Source: Bog-473 sp963807775 (GTDB lineage Bacteria; Actinomycetota; Acidimicrobiia; Acidimicrobiales; RAAP-2). From it: a DNA stretch of 64,000 nt. Below are positions 26,889-35,103 of this stretch, one piece after another. The notes below the pieces were generated by a model. The model was not told where the DNA came from. It did not search any database and worked only from the letters and a program-made list of their open reading frames with translations. Both the position numbers and the translations under genes were made by a program. Position 1 is the stretch's first letter. Each line of letters opens with the position of its first letter. The stretch spans positions 372,001-436,000 of the forward strand of contig CAWECY010000004.1 in assembly GCA_963807775.1 (NCBI GenBank). The letters run 5' to 3'.

Positions 26889-27049
26889 ATGTCCCCCTCC
26901 GTCGGTCGTGCCGGCCCCTGCCAACCAGGCACGCCTGAACTCCACGCCGGAAACCTACGCAGCGCCGATCGCCCGGCCGTTGCCCCTTGGGTTCGATGTG
27001 GTTGCCGTCCTATGCACAACGACCGCCGCCCGTCCGCCATGCTGTGGAT

Positions 27050-28029
27050 ATGGACGAAGACCGCGTCGTGCAGCCGGACCCGGCGGCGGCGGCCCCGCCT
27101 CTGTTCCACTACACGTCCCCCGACGAGGACAGCGCCCGCTGGTGGGGCTTCCCCTGCGCGAGGGCGACATCGTGATCAGCACCCGCTCCAAGTCGGGCAC
27201 CACCTGGATGCAGATGATCTGCCTTCTCCTGGTGCACCAGACCCCCGACCTCCCCGAGACCTTGGGAGCGCTCTCGCCCTGGCTGGACTGGACGGTCCAG
27301 CACAAGGAGGTCGTGTGGGGGCTCCTCGACGCCCAGCCCTTCCGCCGGGTCATCAAGACGCACACGCCGCTCGACGGCGTCCCCATGGACGACGGTGTGA
27401 CTTACATCGTCATGGGTCGGGATCCGCTCGACATTGCCGTCTCCCTCTACCACCAGGGAGACAACATCGATCGCGAGCGCATGCGAGAGCTTACCAAACG
27501 GTCAGTTGCCGAGTCCGGTCGGGCCCCGGACTCCGAGCTGGAATCAGCATCCCCGCAGCCCGGAGGCCACCCGCGTCCGTCGGTGGAGGAGTGGCTGCGC
27601 CATTTCGTCGACTGGGACCCCGATCCCCGACAGGAGCTCGATTCGCTCCCCGGCCTGCTGTTCCACCTCTCCGACGCTTGGGAGCGCCAGGCCGAGGCCG
27701 ACGTCGTGCTCGTGCATTACGACGACCTGCTGCAGGACCTCGACGGCTCCATGCGCCACCTGGCCCGCCTGCTCGGCCTGCCCGAGGACGAGGCGCGCTG
27801 GCCCGCGCTCGTCCATGCCGCCACGTTCGACGTGATGCGGTCGCACGCCGAGGCCGTCGTGCCCGATGTCATGGGCGTGCTCAAGGACCCGCAGGCGTTC
27901 TTCCGCCAGGGCGCCTCGGGCGAAGGCCGCCACCTGCTCGACGACGGCGAGCTGGCGCGCTACCACGAGCGCGTGGCGGCACTCGCCCCACCCGACCTGG
28001 TGGCCTGGCTCCACGGGGACGACCGCTGA
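27050..28029 (+). CDS. PAPS-dependent sulfotransferase (one frameshift)
   Basis: Transfers sulfate from PAPS to an alcohol or amine. The 5'-phosphosulfate loop is TRSKSGTTWMQMI, followed by VIKTHTPLDG and the 3'-phosphate motif GRDPLDIAVSLYHQGDN. The C-terminal part has FFRQGASGEGRHLL, like the family's GxxGxWK region but altered. The start frame (MDEDRVVQPDP...FHYTSPDED...WWGFP) loses register at 27152-27155, where CCCC should be CCCCC to continue LREGDIVIS. Corrected length is about 326. Acceptor unknown. It is followed after two bases by the DinB-like gene. Confidence 0.82.
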
Positions 28030-28031
28030 GC

Positions 28032-28577
28032 ATGGCGATCGTGCCCGACGACAAGGACTGGACCTGGGTGCTCGAGCGCCCGTGCCCCGACTGCGGCTTC
28101 GACGCCTCCACGACACCGCCCGACGCAGTCGCCTCGCTCCTGCGCGCCAACGCCGCCGCCTGGGTGCGCGTGCTCGCCGCCCGCCCGGCCGCCGAGCTCC
28201 GTCACCGGCCGAGCGAGGATCGCTGGTCGGCTCTCGAGTACGCCTGCCACGTACGCGACGTCTGCACGCTCTTCCGCTACCGCCTCGGGCTCATGCTCGA
28301 CCAGGACGACCCGCTCTTCCCGAACTGGGACCAGGACGCCACCGCCGTCGAGGACGACTACGGCGCCCAGGACCCGGCCGTCGTGTCCGGCCAGCTGGCC
28401 GACGCCGCCGCGCTGATGGCGGACGACTTCGACGCCGTGCCCGACAACCAGTGGTCGCGGCGCGGCCGGCGCAGCGACGGCGCCGCCTTCACCATCGACA
28501 CCTTCAGCCGCTACATGGTGCACGACCCCGTGCACCACCTCTACGACGTGAAGGGGGAGCGCATCCAGGCGCCCTGA
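28032..28577 (+). CDS. DinB-superfamily protein with N-terminal CxxCGF motif
   Basis: Four-helix-bundle metal-binding fold of the DinB/YfiT type, 181 residues. RWSALEYACHVRDVCTLFRYR and MVHDPVHHLYDVKG carry the histidines that usually bind a metal. The N-terminus PCPDCGFDASTTPPDAV has a CxxC pair also present in the protein at 43349-43858. It follows the sulfotransferase gene by two bases, suggesting a shared transcript. Enzymatic role unknown; DinB-fold proteins include thiol transferases and maleylpyruvate isomerases. Confidence 0.75.
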   Translation: MAIVPDDKDWTWVLERPCPDCGFDASTTPPDAVASLLRANAAAWVRVLAARPAAELRHRPSEDRWSALEYACHVRDVCTLFRYRLGLMLDQDDPLFPNWDQDATAVEDDYGAQDPAVVSGQLADAAALMADDFDAVPDNQWSRRGRRSDGAAFTIDTFSRYMVHDPVHHLYDVKGERIQAP

Positions 28578-28612
28578 AGCTCGACACCGGGCCTGTCGGG
28601 GAACTCGCAGGC

Positions 28613-29395
28613 CTAACCGGGCAGCAATCGGGCCGACTCGGGGTCGAGATGGATGGTGGCGTGCTCCACCATCCGCAGCGCCGAGGCCGGGCAACTCGGG
28701 GCGATGGGCCCGGTGAGCGCGACCCGCACCGGCTCGGCCTTGCGGGCCTCGGGCACGATGGCCAGCACCCGCCCCGCCCGGAGCAGCGCCGGGACGGTCA
28801 CCGTGATGGCGAGCGCCGGCACGGCGTCGAGGTCGGCGAAGTGACCCTCGTTGACCTGCTGGCGCCGGCAGGCGGTGTCGAGCTCGACCACCTTGACGTC
28901 GAGCGGGTCGTCGAAGTCGGCCACCGGCGGGTCGTTGAAGGCCAGATGGCCGTTCTCGCCGATGCCGAGGCAGCACAGGTCCAACGGGTGCCGGCGCAGG
29001 AGGTCGGCGTAGCGCTCGCACTCCGCCGCAGGGTCGCCCAACCCGTCGACGTAGTAGGCCGCCCGGGGCTGCGTCGGCTCGACGATGCGCTCCCGGATCC
29101 ACTTCTGGAAGCCGGCCGGGTGGTCGGGGCCGACGCCCACGTACTCGTCCATGTGGAAGACGACCGTGTCGGCCCACGGGACGCGGGCGGTCTCGTGCAC
29201 CAGTGCCTGCGTGAAGGCCAGCTGCGAGTTCCCGGTGGCGAACATGGCGTGCGCCACGCCGCGCGCCTCGACGGCGGCCCGCAGCACCCCGGCCGCTTCG
29301 TCGGCCGCCGCTCGCGCCAGGCTGGCCACATCGGGGTGGACGACGACGGTGGCGTCGTCGACGGTGACCGTCCCGGGCTGCACGGCGTTCAGCAT
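28613..29395 (-). CDS. nagB: Glucosamine-6-phosphate deaminase
   Basis: Converts glucosamine 6-phosphate to fructose 6-phosphate and ammonia. The active-site block FHMDEYVG and the phosphate/catalytic block GIGENGHLAFNDP are intact, and there is a C-terminal region with ALTGPIAPSCPASAL. Length 260 is normal. It converges with the DinB-like gene and diverges from the dehydratase gene, with 29 bases between start codons. No N-acetylglucosamine deacetylase or transporter is adjacent. Confidence 0.9.
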   Translation of the reverse strand: MLNAVQPGTVTVDDATVVVHPDVASLARAAADEAAGVLRAAVEARGVAHAMFATGNSQLAFTQALVHETARVPWADTVVFHMDEYVGVGPDHPAGFQKWIRERIVEPTQPRAAYYVDGLGDPAAECERYADLLRRHPLDLCCLGIGENGHLAFNDPPVADFDDPLDVKVVELDTACRRQQVNEGHFADLDAVPALAITVTVPALLRAGRVLAIVPEARKAEPVRVALTGPIAPSCPASALRMVEHATIHLDPESARLLPG

Positions 29396-29424
29396 GCCAG
29401 GCTCGCCTCGGACAGACTGGGTCC

Positions 29425-30384
29425 GTGCGCGACGTCGCCTTGCCGGAGCCCCATCAATTCGAGTCGGCCTGGAAGGCCGTGCGCCGCTTCTTAGCCGTGA
29501 CGCCTGTCGTCGAGGCGCCGCAGCTCGGCGCCGCCGTGGTGGTCAAGGTCGAGACCGTCCAGCCGACCGGCTCGTTCAAGGTGCGCGGTGGCCTGGCCGC
29601 CACCGCCGCCACCCTGGAGGAGGACCCCGAGCGCGCCCTGGTCGCCTCGTCGGCCGGCAACCACGGGCTCGGCCTGGCCTATGCCGCCTCCAAGCTCGGC
29701 GCCCGCGTCACCGTCGTCGTTCCCACGGGAGCCTCGGCGGCCAAGGTGTCCGCGCTGCGCCAGTTCGACGTGCGGTTGGTGCTGCACGGCGAGGGCTACC
29801 GCGAGGCCGAGACCCACGCCCTCGAGCTGGCCGCCGGCGACGGCAGCCGCTACGTGTCGCCCTACAACGACCCTGACGTCATCGTCGGCCAGTCCACCCT
29901 GGCCCGCGAGCTGCTCGAGCAGGTGCCCGGCCTGGGCACCGTCGTCGTGCCGTGCGGCGGCGGCGGCCTGCTGGCCGGCATCACCCTCGGCCTTGAGGGC
30001 CGCGACGTGCGTGTCGTCGGGGTCGAGTCCGAAGCGTCCCCGTCCATGAGCGCCGCGGTGGCGGCCGGCGGCATCGTTCCCATCCACGTCGAGCCGACGG
30101 TGGCCGACGGGTTGGCCGGCAACCTCGAGCCGGGCGCGGTCACCGTCGGGATCGCGGTCGAGCACCACATCCAGATCCTCACCGTGAGCGAGACCGACAT
30201 CCGCTCCGCCATGGCGTTCTCGGCCCAGAAGATGGGCCTCGTGCTCGAGGGGGCGGGCGCCGTCGGCGTGGCTGCCCTGCGCGCCGGGATCATCGAGCCC
30301 GACCCACACGGCAAGGAGACGGTGGTCGTCCTCACCGGCCGCAACGTGGCGCCCAAGCTCCTCTCCGAGGTGCTCCATTCCTAG
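29425..30384 (+). CDS. PLP-dependent serine/threonine dehydratase
   Basis: Fold-type II PLP enzyme of 319 residues; deaminates threonine or serine to the 2-oxoacid, or acts as a related racemase or eliminase. The Schiff-base lysine is in PTGSFKVRGG, the substrate loop is SSAGNHGLGLAYAA, and the phosphate loop is PCGGGGLLAG. There is no C-terminal ACT regulatory domain, so it is the short catabolic or unregulated form. The GTG start lies 29 bases from the divergent nagB start. Its end overlaps the next gene's start by eight bases. Confidence 0.87.
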   Translation: MRDVALPEPHQFESAWKAVRRFLAVTPVVEAPQLGAAVVVKVETVQPTGSFKVRGGLAATAATLEEDPERALVASSAGNHGLGLAYAASKLGARVTVVVPTGASAAKVSALRQFDVRLVLHGEGYREAETHALELAAGDGSRYVSPYNDPDVIVGQSTLARELLEQVPGLGTVVVPCGGGGLLAGITLGLEGRDVRVVGVESEASPSMSAAVAAGGIVPIHVEPTVADGLAGNLEPGAVTVGIAVEHHIQILTVSETDIRSAMAFSAQKMGLVLEGAGAVGVAALRAGIIEPDPHGKETVVVLTGRNVAPKLLSEVLHS

Positions 30385-31196
30385 CCTCGAGGCCAACGGC
30401 GCCACGCTCAGCTACGAGGTCGCCGGCGAGGGGGACCCGCTCCTGCTGATCGCCGGATGCGGGCAGCCCGCCGCGGCGTGGCACCTCTCGCTCGTGCCCG
30501 CGCTGGCCGCCGCCGGCTTCACCGTCGTCACCTACGACAACCGCGGCGTGGCCCCGTCGTCGTCCCCTCCGCCCCCCTACAGCGTCGACGTCATGACCGA
30601 CGACGCCGTGGCGCTGCTGGACCACTTGGGCTGGGACGAGCCGGTGCGGGTCGCCGGCCACTCCATGGGTGGGTGGATCGCCGAGACGCTGGTACTCGAC
30701 CACCCCGAACGGGTGCGGGCCGCCGCCTTCATGGGCAGCGCCAACGAGCCGACGGCGTGGGAGGTCGCCATCACCACCGTCGAGCGCGACCTGGCCCGGC
30801 TCGACTACGACCTGCCGCCCCTCTTCTACGCCACCGAGACGTTGCGCTACCTGCCCATCGCGGACATCCAGGATTCCGAGGTGGTGAGCACCTGGCTCTC
30901 GTTCATGGGCGATCTGCCGGTCTGGCCCAACCCGGGCCGGCTGGGCCAGTACGAAGCCGCGCTCGGCCTGGTCCACCGACCCGGCGAGGACCACCCGCTG
31001 GCCCGAGATCCGCACGCCCTGTCTGGTCCTGGCCTTCGAGCACGACGTCGACTCGCCCCCTCGCTACGCCAGCCAGGCGGCCGGTGCGATCGCCGGCTGT
31101 GAGTACCGGGAGATCGCCGGCTCCGGGCACATCGGCATCATCACGCACGCCTCCGAGGTGGCCCGGATCCTGGTCGAGTTCTTCGCCGGCACCTGA
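30377..31196 (+). CDS. Alpha/beta hydrolase (one frameshift; ATT start)
   Basis: Serine hydrolase: SLEANGATLSYEVAGEGDP at the N-terminus, oxyanion loop IAGCGQPAAAW, nucleophile in AGHSMGGWIAE, acid in AFEHDVDSPP, histidine in AGSGHIGIITH. The last two occur in another frame: one extra base near 30980 breaks the protein, and removing it gives 272 residues. No ATG, GTG or TTG fits; ATT at 30377 is preceded by CCGAGG at proper distance and is the best start, unless a base is miscalled. It overlaps the dehydratase gene. Substrate unknown. Confidence 0.75.
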
Positions 31197-31281
31197 GCCA
31201 GCACCCAGCCCGCGCCCGCGTGTAACCGATCCTGAGACGCACCGTCATCCCTGTCGACCGTGTCGCAGGAAGGGAGCTGCC

Positions 31282-31599
31282 ATGAGCAGAGCAGGTGTGG
31301 ACGAGGCGGTAGAGCGGATTCAAGACGACCGGTCCCTGGTCGAGTCCATCCTGAGCGAGGGCGGGTCGGCGCTGTCGTCGTATGACCTCACCGATTCCGA
31401 GCGCGAAGCCCTGGTCGTGGCGCTCCGGCGCGATGCGGAGGCGGCCGGCATGAAGGAGGACGACGACGTGTCCGGGTTCAGCTTCAGCTTCGGGTTTACC
31501 AATGTCCTCGGCGTCGGCCGGGACATCGGGGGCGGGGGTGTGAGCGCCGTGAACGAATCGAACTGGGTCGAGACGAGGAACGAGGGCTGGATCGAGTAG
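31282..31599 (+). CDS. Small acidic protein, putative ribosomal-peptide precursor (peptide 1)
   Basis: 105 residues with a strong site (AGGAAGGGAG) before ATG. Residues 1-60 form an acidic helical leader-like part with SSYDLTDSEREALVVAL, reminiscent of Nif11/LigA-like leaders of ribosomally made peptides. DVSGF (62-66) begins a Gly/Ser/Phe-rich stretch (SFSFGFTNVLGVGRDIGGGG), and the C-terminus NESNWVETRNEGWIE carries Trp95 and Trp103. The protein at 41735-42051 is homologous, has the same corrected length and the same DVSGF junction. The next gene is glycosyltransferase-like. Precursor status is inference from architecture. Confidence 0.65.
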   Translation: MSRAGVDEAVERIQDDRSLVESILSEGGSALSSYDLTDSEREALVVALRRDAEAAGMKEDDDVSGFSFSFGFTNVLGVGRDIGGGGVSAVNESNWVETRNEGWIE

Positions 31600-31654
31600 C
31601 TCCGAGCCGGCGCATTCCGACGCCGAGCGATAGACCGCCCGCGAACCGTCGATC

Positions 31655-32608
31655 ATGATCGCACGCCGGCTGCGCGTCCTGGCCAGCGAGGCCGACCAGT
31701 TCCCCGATTGGTGGCCCAAGACGGCCGTGCAGGCCGCCTTCACCTTGGTCAGCGCGCGACCGGACGCGCTGGTGCTCCCCATGCCCAAGATGTGGTGGCG
31801 GGAGGAGGACTTCGACGTCCACGCCGGCTACGTCGACACACACCCGGCGAGCCTGCCCAAGGCGGTCTACTACCGCTTCGACAGCTGGGACGATCCGGCC
31901 CGGGGCTGGAACGGTCCCCGGGGGTGGCGCGAGCCGCTGCACCGCTACATCGCGTTGGCCGACCTCGTGGCGGGGCCCACGCTGCCGAGCACCGGCGGGC
32001 CGCCCGACGTCGTCCCGCTGCCGTATCCACCCTTGGTGCGCCGCGTGGCGTCACCACCCGATCTCGGCGCGTCGACCATCGACCTGCACTTCGCCGGCTC
32101 CTACAAGGAGCCTGGATGGGCCGGCCCCTCGCCCGACACGCGGGACCGGCGCTACCGCGGCCACCTGCTGCGTGAGCTGTGCGCCTCACTTCCGGCCGAG
32201 CGCATCCTCATCCGACGGACCAAGTACTGGAACGCCGACGACCAGCGAGCCCTGCGCCGCCGCTACGTGCGCGAGCTCGACCGGTCGGCCATCGTGCTGG
32301 CGCCGGCCGGGTTCGGCCACCTGACCTTCCGCCACGCCGACGCTTGGGCCCGCGGCCGCGTCGTCCTGTCCGAGCCGGTGCAGCGTCACCTGCGCGTGCC
32401 CGAGCCTGAGCGCTGGGCGTCCGGTGAGATCTGCCTGACCTACGACCCCGAGCGCGACGACGTGGTCGAGGTGGTCAAGCGCGCCCTGGACGACCCGCGC
32501 CGTCTGCACGCCGTGGCCCGAGCCGGCTGGGCCTACGGGCGGAGGTGGACCGACCCGGCCGCTCAGGTGGCGCAGCTGGCCGAGGCGCTGGCCGTCCGGC
32601 TGGGTTAG
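31655..32608 (+). CDS. Glycosyltransferase-like protein (exostosin/GT1 type)
   Basis: 317 residues. The C-terminal half resembles exostosin-like or GT-B transferases: ILIRRTKYWNADDQ, YVRELDRSAIVLAPAGFGHL, TFRHADAWARGRVVLSEPV, and a trailing DDVVEVVKRALDDP helix. The N-terminal half is Trp/Pro-rich and less recognisable. ATG 31655 lies 55 bases after the peptide 1 stop on the same strand, so co-transcription is likely. Donor and acceptor are unknown; modification of peptide 1 is one possibility. Its stop overlaps the stop of the convergent GNAT gene. Confidence 0.6.
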   Translation: MIARRLRVLASEADQFPDWWPKTAVQAAFTLVSARPDALVLPMPKMWWREEDFDVHAGYVDTHPASLPKAVYYRFDSWDDPARGWNGPRGWREPLHRYIALADLVAGPTLPSTGGPPDVVPLPYPPLVRRVASPPDLGASTIDLHFAGSYKEPGWAGPSPDTRDRRYRGHLLRELCASLPAERILIRRTKYWNADDQRALRRRYVRELDRSAIVLAPAGFGHLTFRHADAWARGRVVLSEPVQRHLRVPEPERWASGEICLTYDPERDDVVEVVKRALDDPRRLHAVARAGWAYGRRWTDPAAQVAQLAEALAVRLG

Positions 32609-32940
32609 GACCGCGAGGACCCCGCCGCGTCGGGGGGCAGCGTCTCCCAGTCGATCGGCACCAGCGACGCCACGTCGGCGTGCTCGCTCAGCCAGCGGCG
32701 GGCGAAGGGGCACCACGGCACGATGGTCAGCCCCTCGCGTTGCGCCCGCGCCACGGCCGCCCTGACCAGGCGTCCGCCGAGCCCGCGCCCGCCGAGCGCG
32801 TCGGGGACCTCGGTGTGGATGAGCACCAGCCGGTTGCCGTTGAGGTGGTAGATCAGCTCGGCCTCGGCGCCACCGTCGCGGTAGACGAAGCGGCTCTCCG
32901 CCTGGTTGTCGATGATCTGCGGTTCGCCTGCGGTCGTCAC
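32605..32940 (-). CDS. Short GNAT-like N-acetyltransferase (YjdJ/GtN type)
   Basis: About 111 residues. IIDNQAESRFVYRDGGAEAEL, HTEVPDALGGRGLGGRLV (the acetyl-CoA loop is RGLGGR) and IVPWCPFARRWLSEHADV are hallmarks of the short YjdJ-like GNAT group. GTG 32940 has GGAG eight bases upstream and is preferred over GTG 32970. It ends inside the end of the glycosyltransferase-like gene (convergent). Substrate unknown. Confidence 0.82.
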   Translation of the reverse strand: MTTAGEPQIIDNQAESRFVYRDGGAEAELIYHLNGNRLVLIHTEVPDALGGRGLGGRLVRAAVARAQREGLTIVPWCPFARRWLSEHADVASLVPIDWETLPPDAAGSSRS

Positions 32941-32999
32941 GCGTCGCTCCGTCGTCGTCGCTGCCCGCACGGCACCCTAGGGCGATCCGGCCGGGCGGC

Positions 33000-33039
33000 G
33001 GACCGCTCCCTGGTATACGAAGAAACGTATGAGCGGTCC
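33000..33039 (+). promoter_or_regulatory. Inverted repeat spanning the pirin start codon
   Basis: GGACCGCTC (33000-33008) and GAGCGGTCC (33031-33039) are perfect reverse complements. The 22-base loop holds a second dyad, ATACG-AAGAAA-CGTAT, and the ATG (33029-33031) lies at the loop/arm boundary. In RNA this would fold the start codon into a hairpin; in DNA the inner dyad could be an operator. Confidence 0.5.
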
Positions 33040-33958
33040 CGTGACGATCGAGGACGTGGACGACGTGCCCGAGACGACGGACGCCGCGCCACACGAGGTC
33101 TCCCTCGAGCCGGGACGCCAGGCCGTCGTGGGGGAGCTGACGGTGCGGCGCGTGCTGCCCCGCCGGCCTCGCCGCACGGTCGGGGCCTGGTGCTTCGCCG
33201 ACCACATGGGGCCGGCCCCTGTGACCGAGGAGTACGGGTTCGACATCGGCCCGCACCCGCACATGGGCCTGCAGACCGTCACCTGGTTGGTCTCGGGGGA
33301 GGTCCTGCACCGCGACAGCCTCGGCTCGGAGCAGGTGATCCGGCCCGTGCAGCTCAACCTCATGACCGCGGGCCACGGCGTGGCCCACAGCGAGGAGAAC
33401 ACCGGCCGCTACCGTGGCGCGCTGCAGGGTATCCAGCTCTGGGTGGCCCAGCCGGAGTCGACGCGGCACGGCGCGGCCGCCTTCGAGCACCACGCCGAAC
33501 TGCCCCAGGTCGAGCTCGATGCCGCCCGGGCCACCGTGCTCGTAGGCGACTTCGGCGGAGAGGCCTCGCCGGCGCGGCGCGACACCGATCACGTGGGGGT
33601 CGACCTCGTCCTGTCGCCTCCGGGCACCGTGCTGTCGCTGCGTCGTGAGTACGAATACGCGCTGGTGGTCCTGGAGGGCGACATCGCCTTCGGCGAGCAG
33701 GTGGCCGTGCCCGGCCTGCTGGCCTACCTGGGCACGGGATGGGACGAGTGCGCGCTCGAGGTGCGCCAGCCCACCCGGGCGTTGCTGCTCGGTGGCCTCC
33801 CGTTCCCCGAGCCCATCCTCATGTGGTGGAACTTCGTGGCCCGTACGCGCGACGAGGTCTCCGAGGCGCGCCGGCAGTGGTCGGCCGACGACGGCCGGTT
33901 CGGCACGGTGGACTCACCGCTCGGTCGGATCGACGTCGGCCCGCCCCCCTGGGAGTGA
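33029..33958 (+). CDS. Pirin-family protein
   Basis: Bicupin of 309 residues. Metal-binding histidines occur in FDIGPHPHMGLQTVTWLV and in LMTAGHGVAHSEE, the pirin signature. Many bacterial pirins act as quercetinases or redox regulators; no specific role can be read here. The Shine-Dalgarno is weak (AAGAA), and the start codon is inside the inverted repeat described separately. It converges with the oxidoreductase gene 20 bases downstream. Confidence 0.9.
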   Translation: MSGPVTIEDVDDVPETTDAAPHEVSLEPGRQAVVGELTVRRVLPRRPRRTVGAWCFADHMGPAPVTEEYGFDIGPHPHMGLQTVTWLVSGEVLHRDSLGSEQVIRPVQLNLMTAGHGVAHSEENTGRYRGALQGIQLWVAQPESTRHGAAAFEHHAELPQVELDAARATVLVGDFGGEASPARRDTDHVGVDLVLSPPGTVLSLRREYEYALVVLEGDIAFGEQVAVPGLLAYLGTGWDECALEVRQPTRALLLGGLPFPEPILMWWNFVARTRDEVSEARRQWSADDGRFGTVDSPLGRIDVGPPPWE

Positions 33959-33977
33959 CGGGGATCACCGAGGCGCC

Positions 33978-35081
33978 CTACCACTCCCCCCAGCCCGACG
34001 GGGTCACCATGCCCGTGATGGTGCGGGGGTCGACCGGCTGCCGGGTCTCGGCCGCCTGGTAGACGCCGAAGCACAGCTTGAGCACGTCGGTGGCCTCGCC
34101 CGCCGTCATGGCGGCCGGCGTGCCCCGGAGCAGCGCGTCGACGAAGTGCTGGGAGGAGCGGACGAAGCCGGCGCCCCAGTCGGCGTCGATCTCGGTGAAC
34201 TCGGTGGTCTTGCGCTCGGCCGCCGTGCCGGTGAAGAGCATGACCGGCGCCAGGTCGAGCATCTCACCGGTGGCCCGGGTGACCCAGATCTGCCCCTCGT
34301 CGCCGGTGATCTCGAAGAACTCGTCCGCGCCGTAGTACGAAGAGCGCATGTAGAAATTCGGCGCGTACTGCACCTCCATCATGCCGAGCACAGCCGGGTC
34401 CTCGTACTCGAAGATGACGGCGCAGGGCTCGAAGAACAGGTCGCGCCGTCGCACCACCGCCTGCACCGAGGTGATGTCGAGGTCGAGCAGCCACAGCGCC
34501 ATGGCGTACTTGTGCACCATGTCGTCGAAGAGGTGCCCGCCGGCGCTGCGCTTGTCGAGGCGCCAGCCGTAGCCCTCCGGGCGCAGCGCGGCCTGGAAGG
34601 CCGAGTCGGTCTGCCCGACCAGGGTGCGGATGCGCAGCGAGCTCGGCTGGCCGATGGCGCCGTCGGCCACCAGGCGCTTGGCCAGCTCGAGCGGTGGGTA
34701 GTGCACGAAGCACTCGCTGACGCGCAGCGTGCGCCCGGCCGAGTCGGCCGCCGCCTGCATGGCCAGGCCGTCCTCGACCGAGTTGGCGATCGGCTTTTGG
34801 ACCGAGACGTGCTTGCCCGCCTCCAGCGCCGCGATGACGTGGTCGTGGTGCATGTAGGTGGGCGTCAGGATCTCAACGGCGTCAATGGAGTCCTCGGCCA
34901 GCAGGTCGCTCAGGTCCCGGTAGTAGGCCTCGGCCCCCCAGTCCTCGGCGGCCTGGCGGCCCACGGCCTCGTCGGTGTCGCACACGGCCACGACGTCACA
35001 GCGGGGGTCTTCGAGATACCCCTTGACGTTCATCGCCGCGATGTTCCCCGCGCCGATCACCCCCAGTCGGACTCTCTCCAT
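33978..35081 (-). CDS. Gfo/Idh/MocA-family oxidoreductase
   Basis: NAD(P)-dependent sugar or inositol-type dehydrogenase of 367 residues. Rossmann motif LGVIGAGNIAAMN at 6-18, the conserved lysine in HVSVQKPIANS, and the second-domain motif SAGGHLFDDMVHKYAMAL. GGAGG lies just before ATG 35081. It is followed upstream by a CoA transferase gene on the same strand with a 22-base gap. Substrate unknown. Confidence 0.87.
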   Translation of the reverse strand: MERVRLGVIGAGNIAAMNVKGYLEDPRCDVVAVCDTDEAVGRQAAEDWGAEAYYRDLSDLLAEDSIDAVEILTPTYMHHDHVIAALEAGKHVSVQKPIANSVEDGLAMQAAADSAGRTLRVSECFVHYPPLELAKRLVADGAIGQPSSLRIRTLVGQTDSAFQAALRPEGYGWRLDKRSAGGHLFDDMVHKYAMALWLLDLDITSVQAVVRRRDLFFEPCAVIFEYEDPAVLGMMEVQYAPNFYMRSSYYGADEFFEITGDEGQIWVTRATGEMLDLAPVMLFTGTAAERKTTEFTEIDADWGAGFVRSSQHFVDALLRGTPAAMTAGEATDVLKLCFGVYQAAETRQPVDPRTITGMVTPSGWGEW

Positions 35082-35103
35082 CAGGCCTCCACTCCCCGCC
35101 GCC

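Noticed and set aside
27492..27506. ACCAAACGGTCAG-like operator half-sites inside the sulfotransferase
   Set aside because: Within coding sequence, no symmetry comparable to the nested palindromes, no outer arms.
24804..28577. A 1257-residue plus-strand open frame and other very long antisense or alternate frames
   Set aside because: They overlap well-supported genes, are Arg/Pro/Ala-rich as expected for GC-rich shadow frames, and only their ends coincide with real genes.
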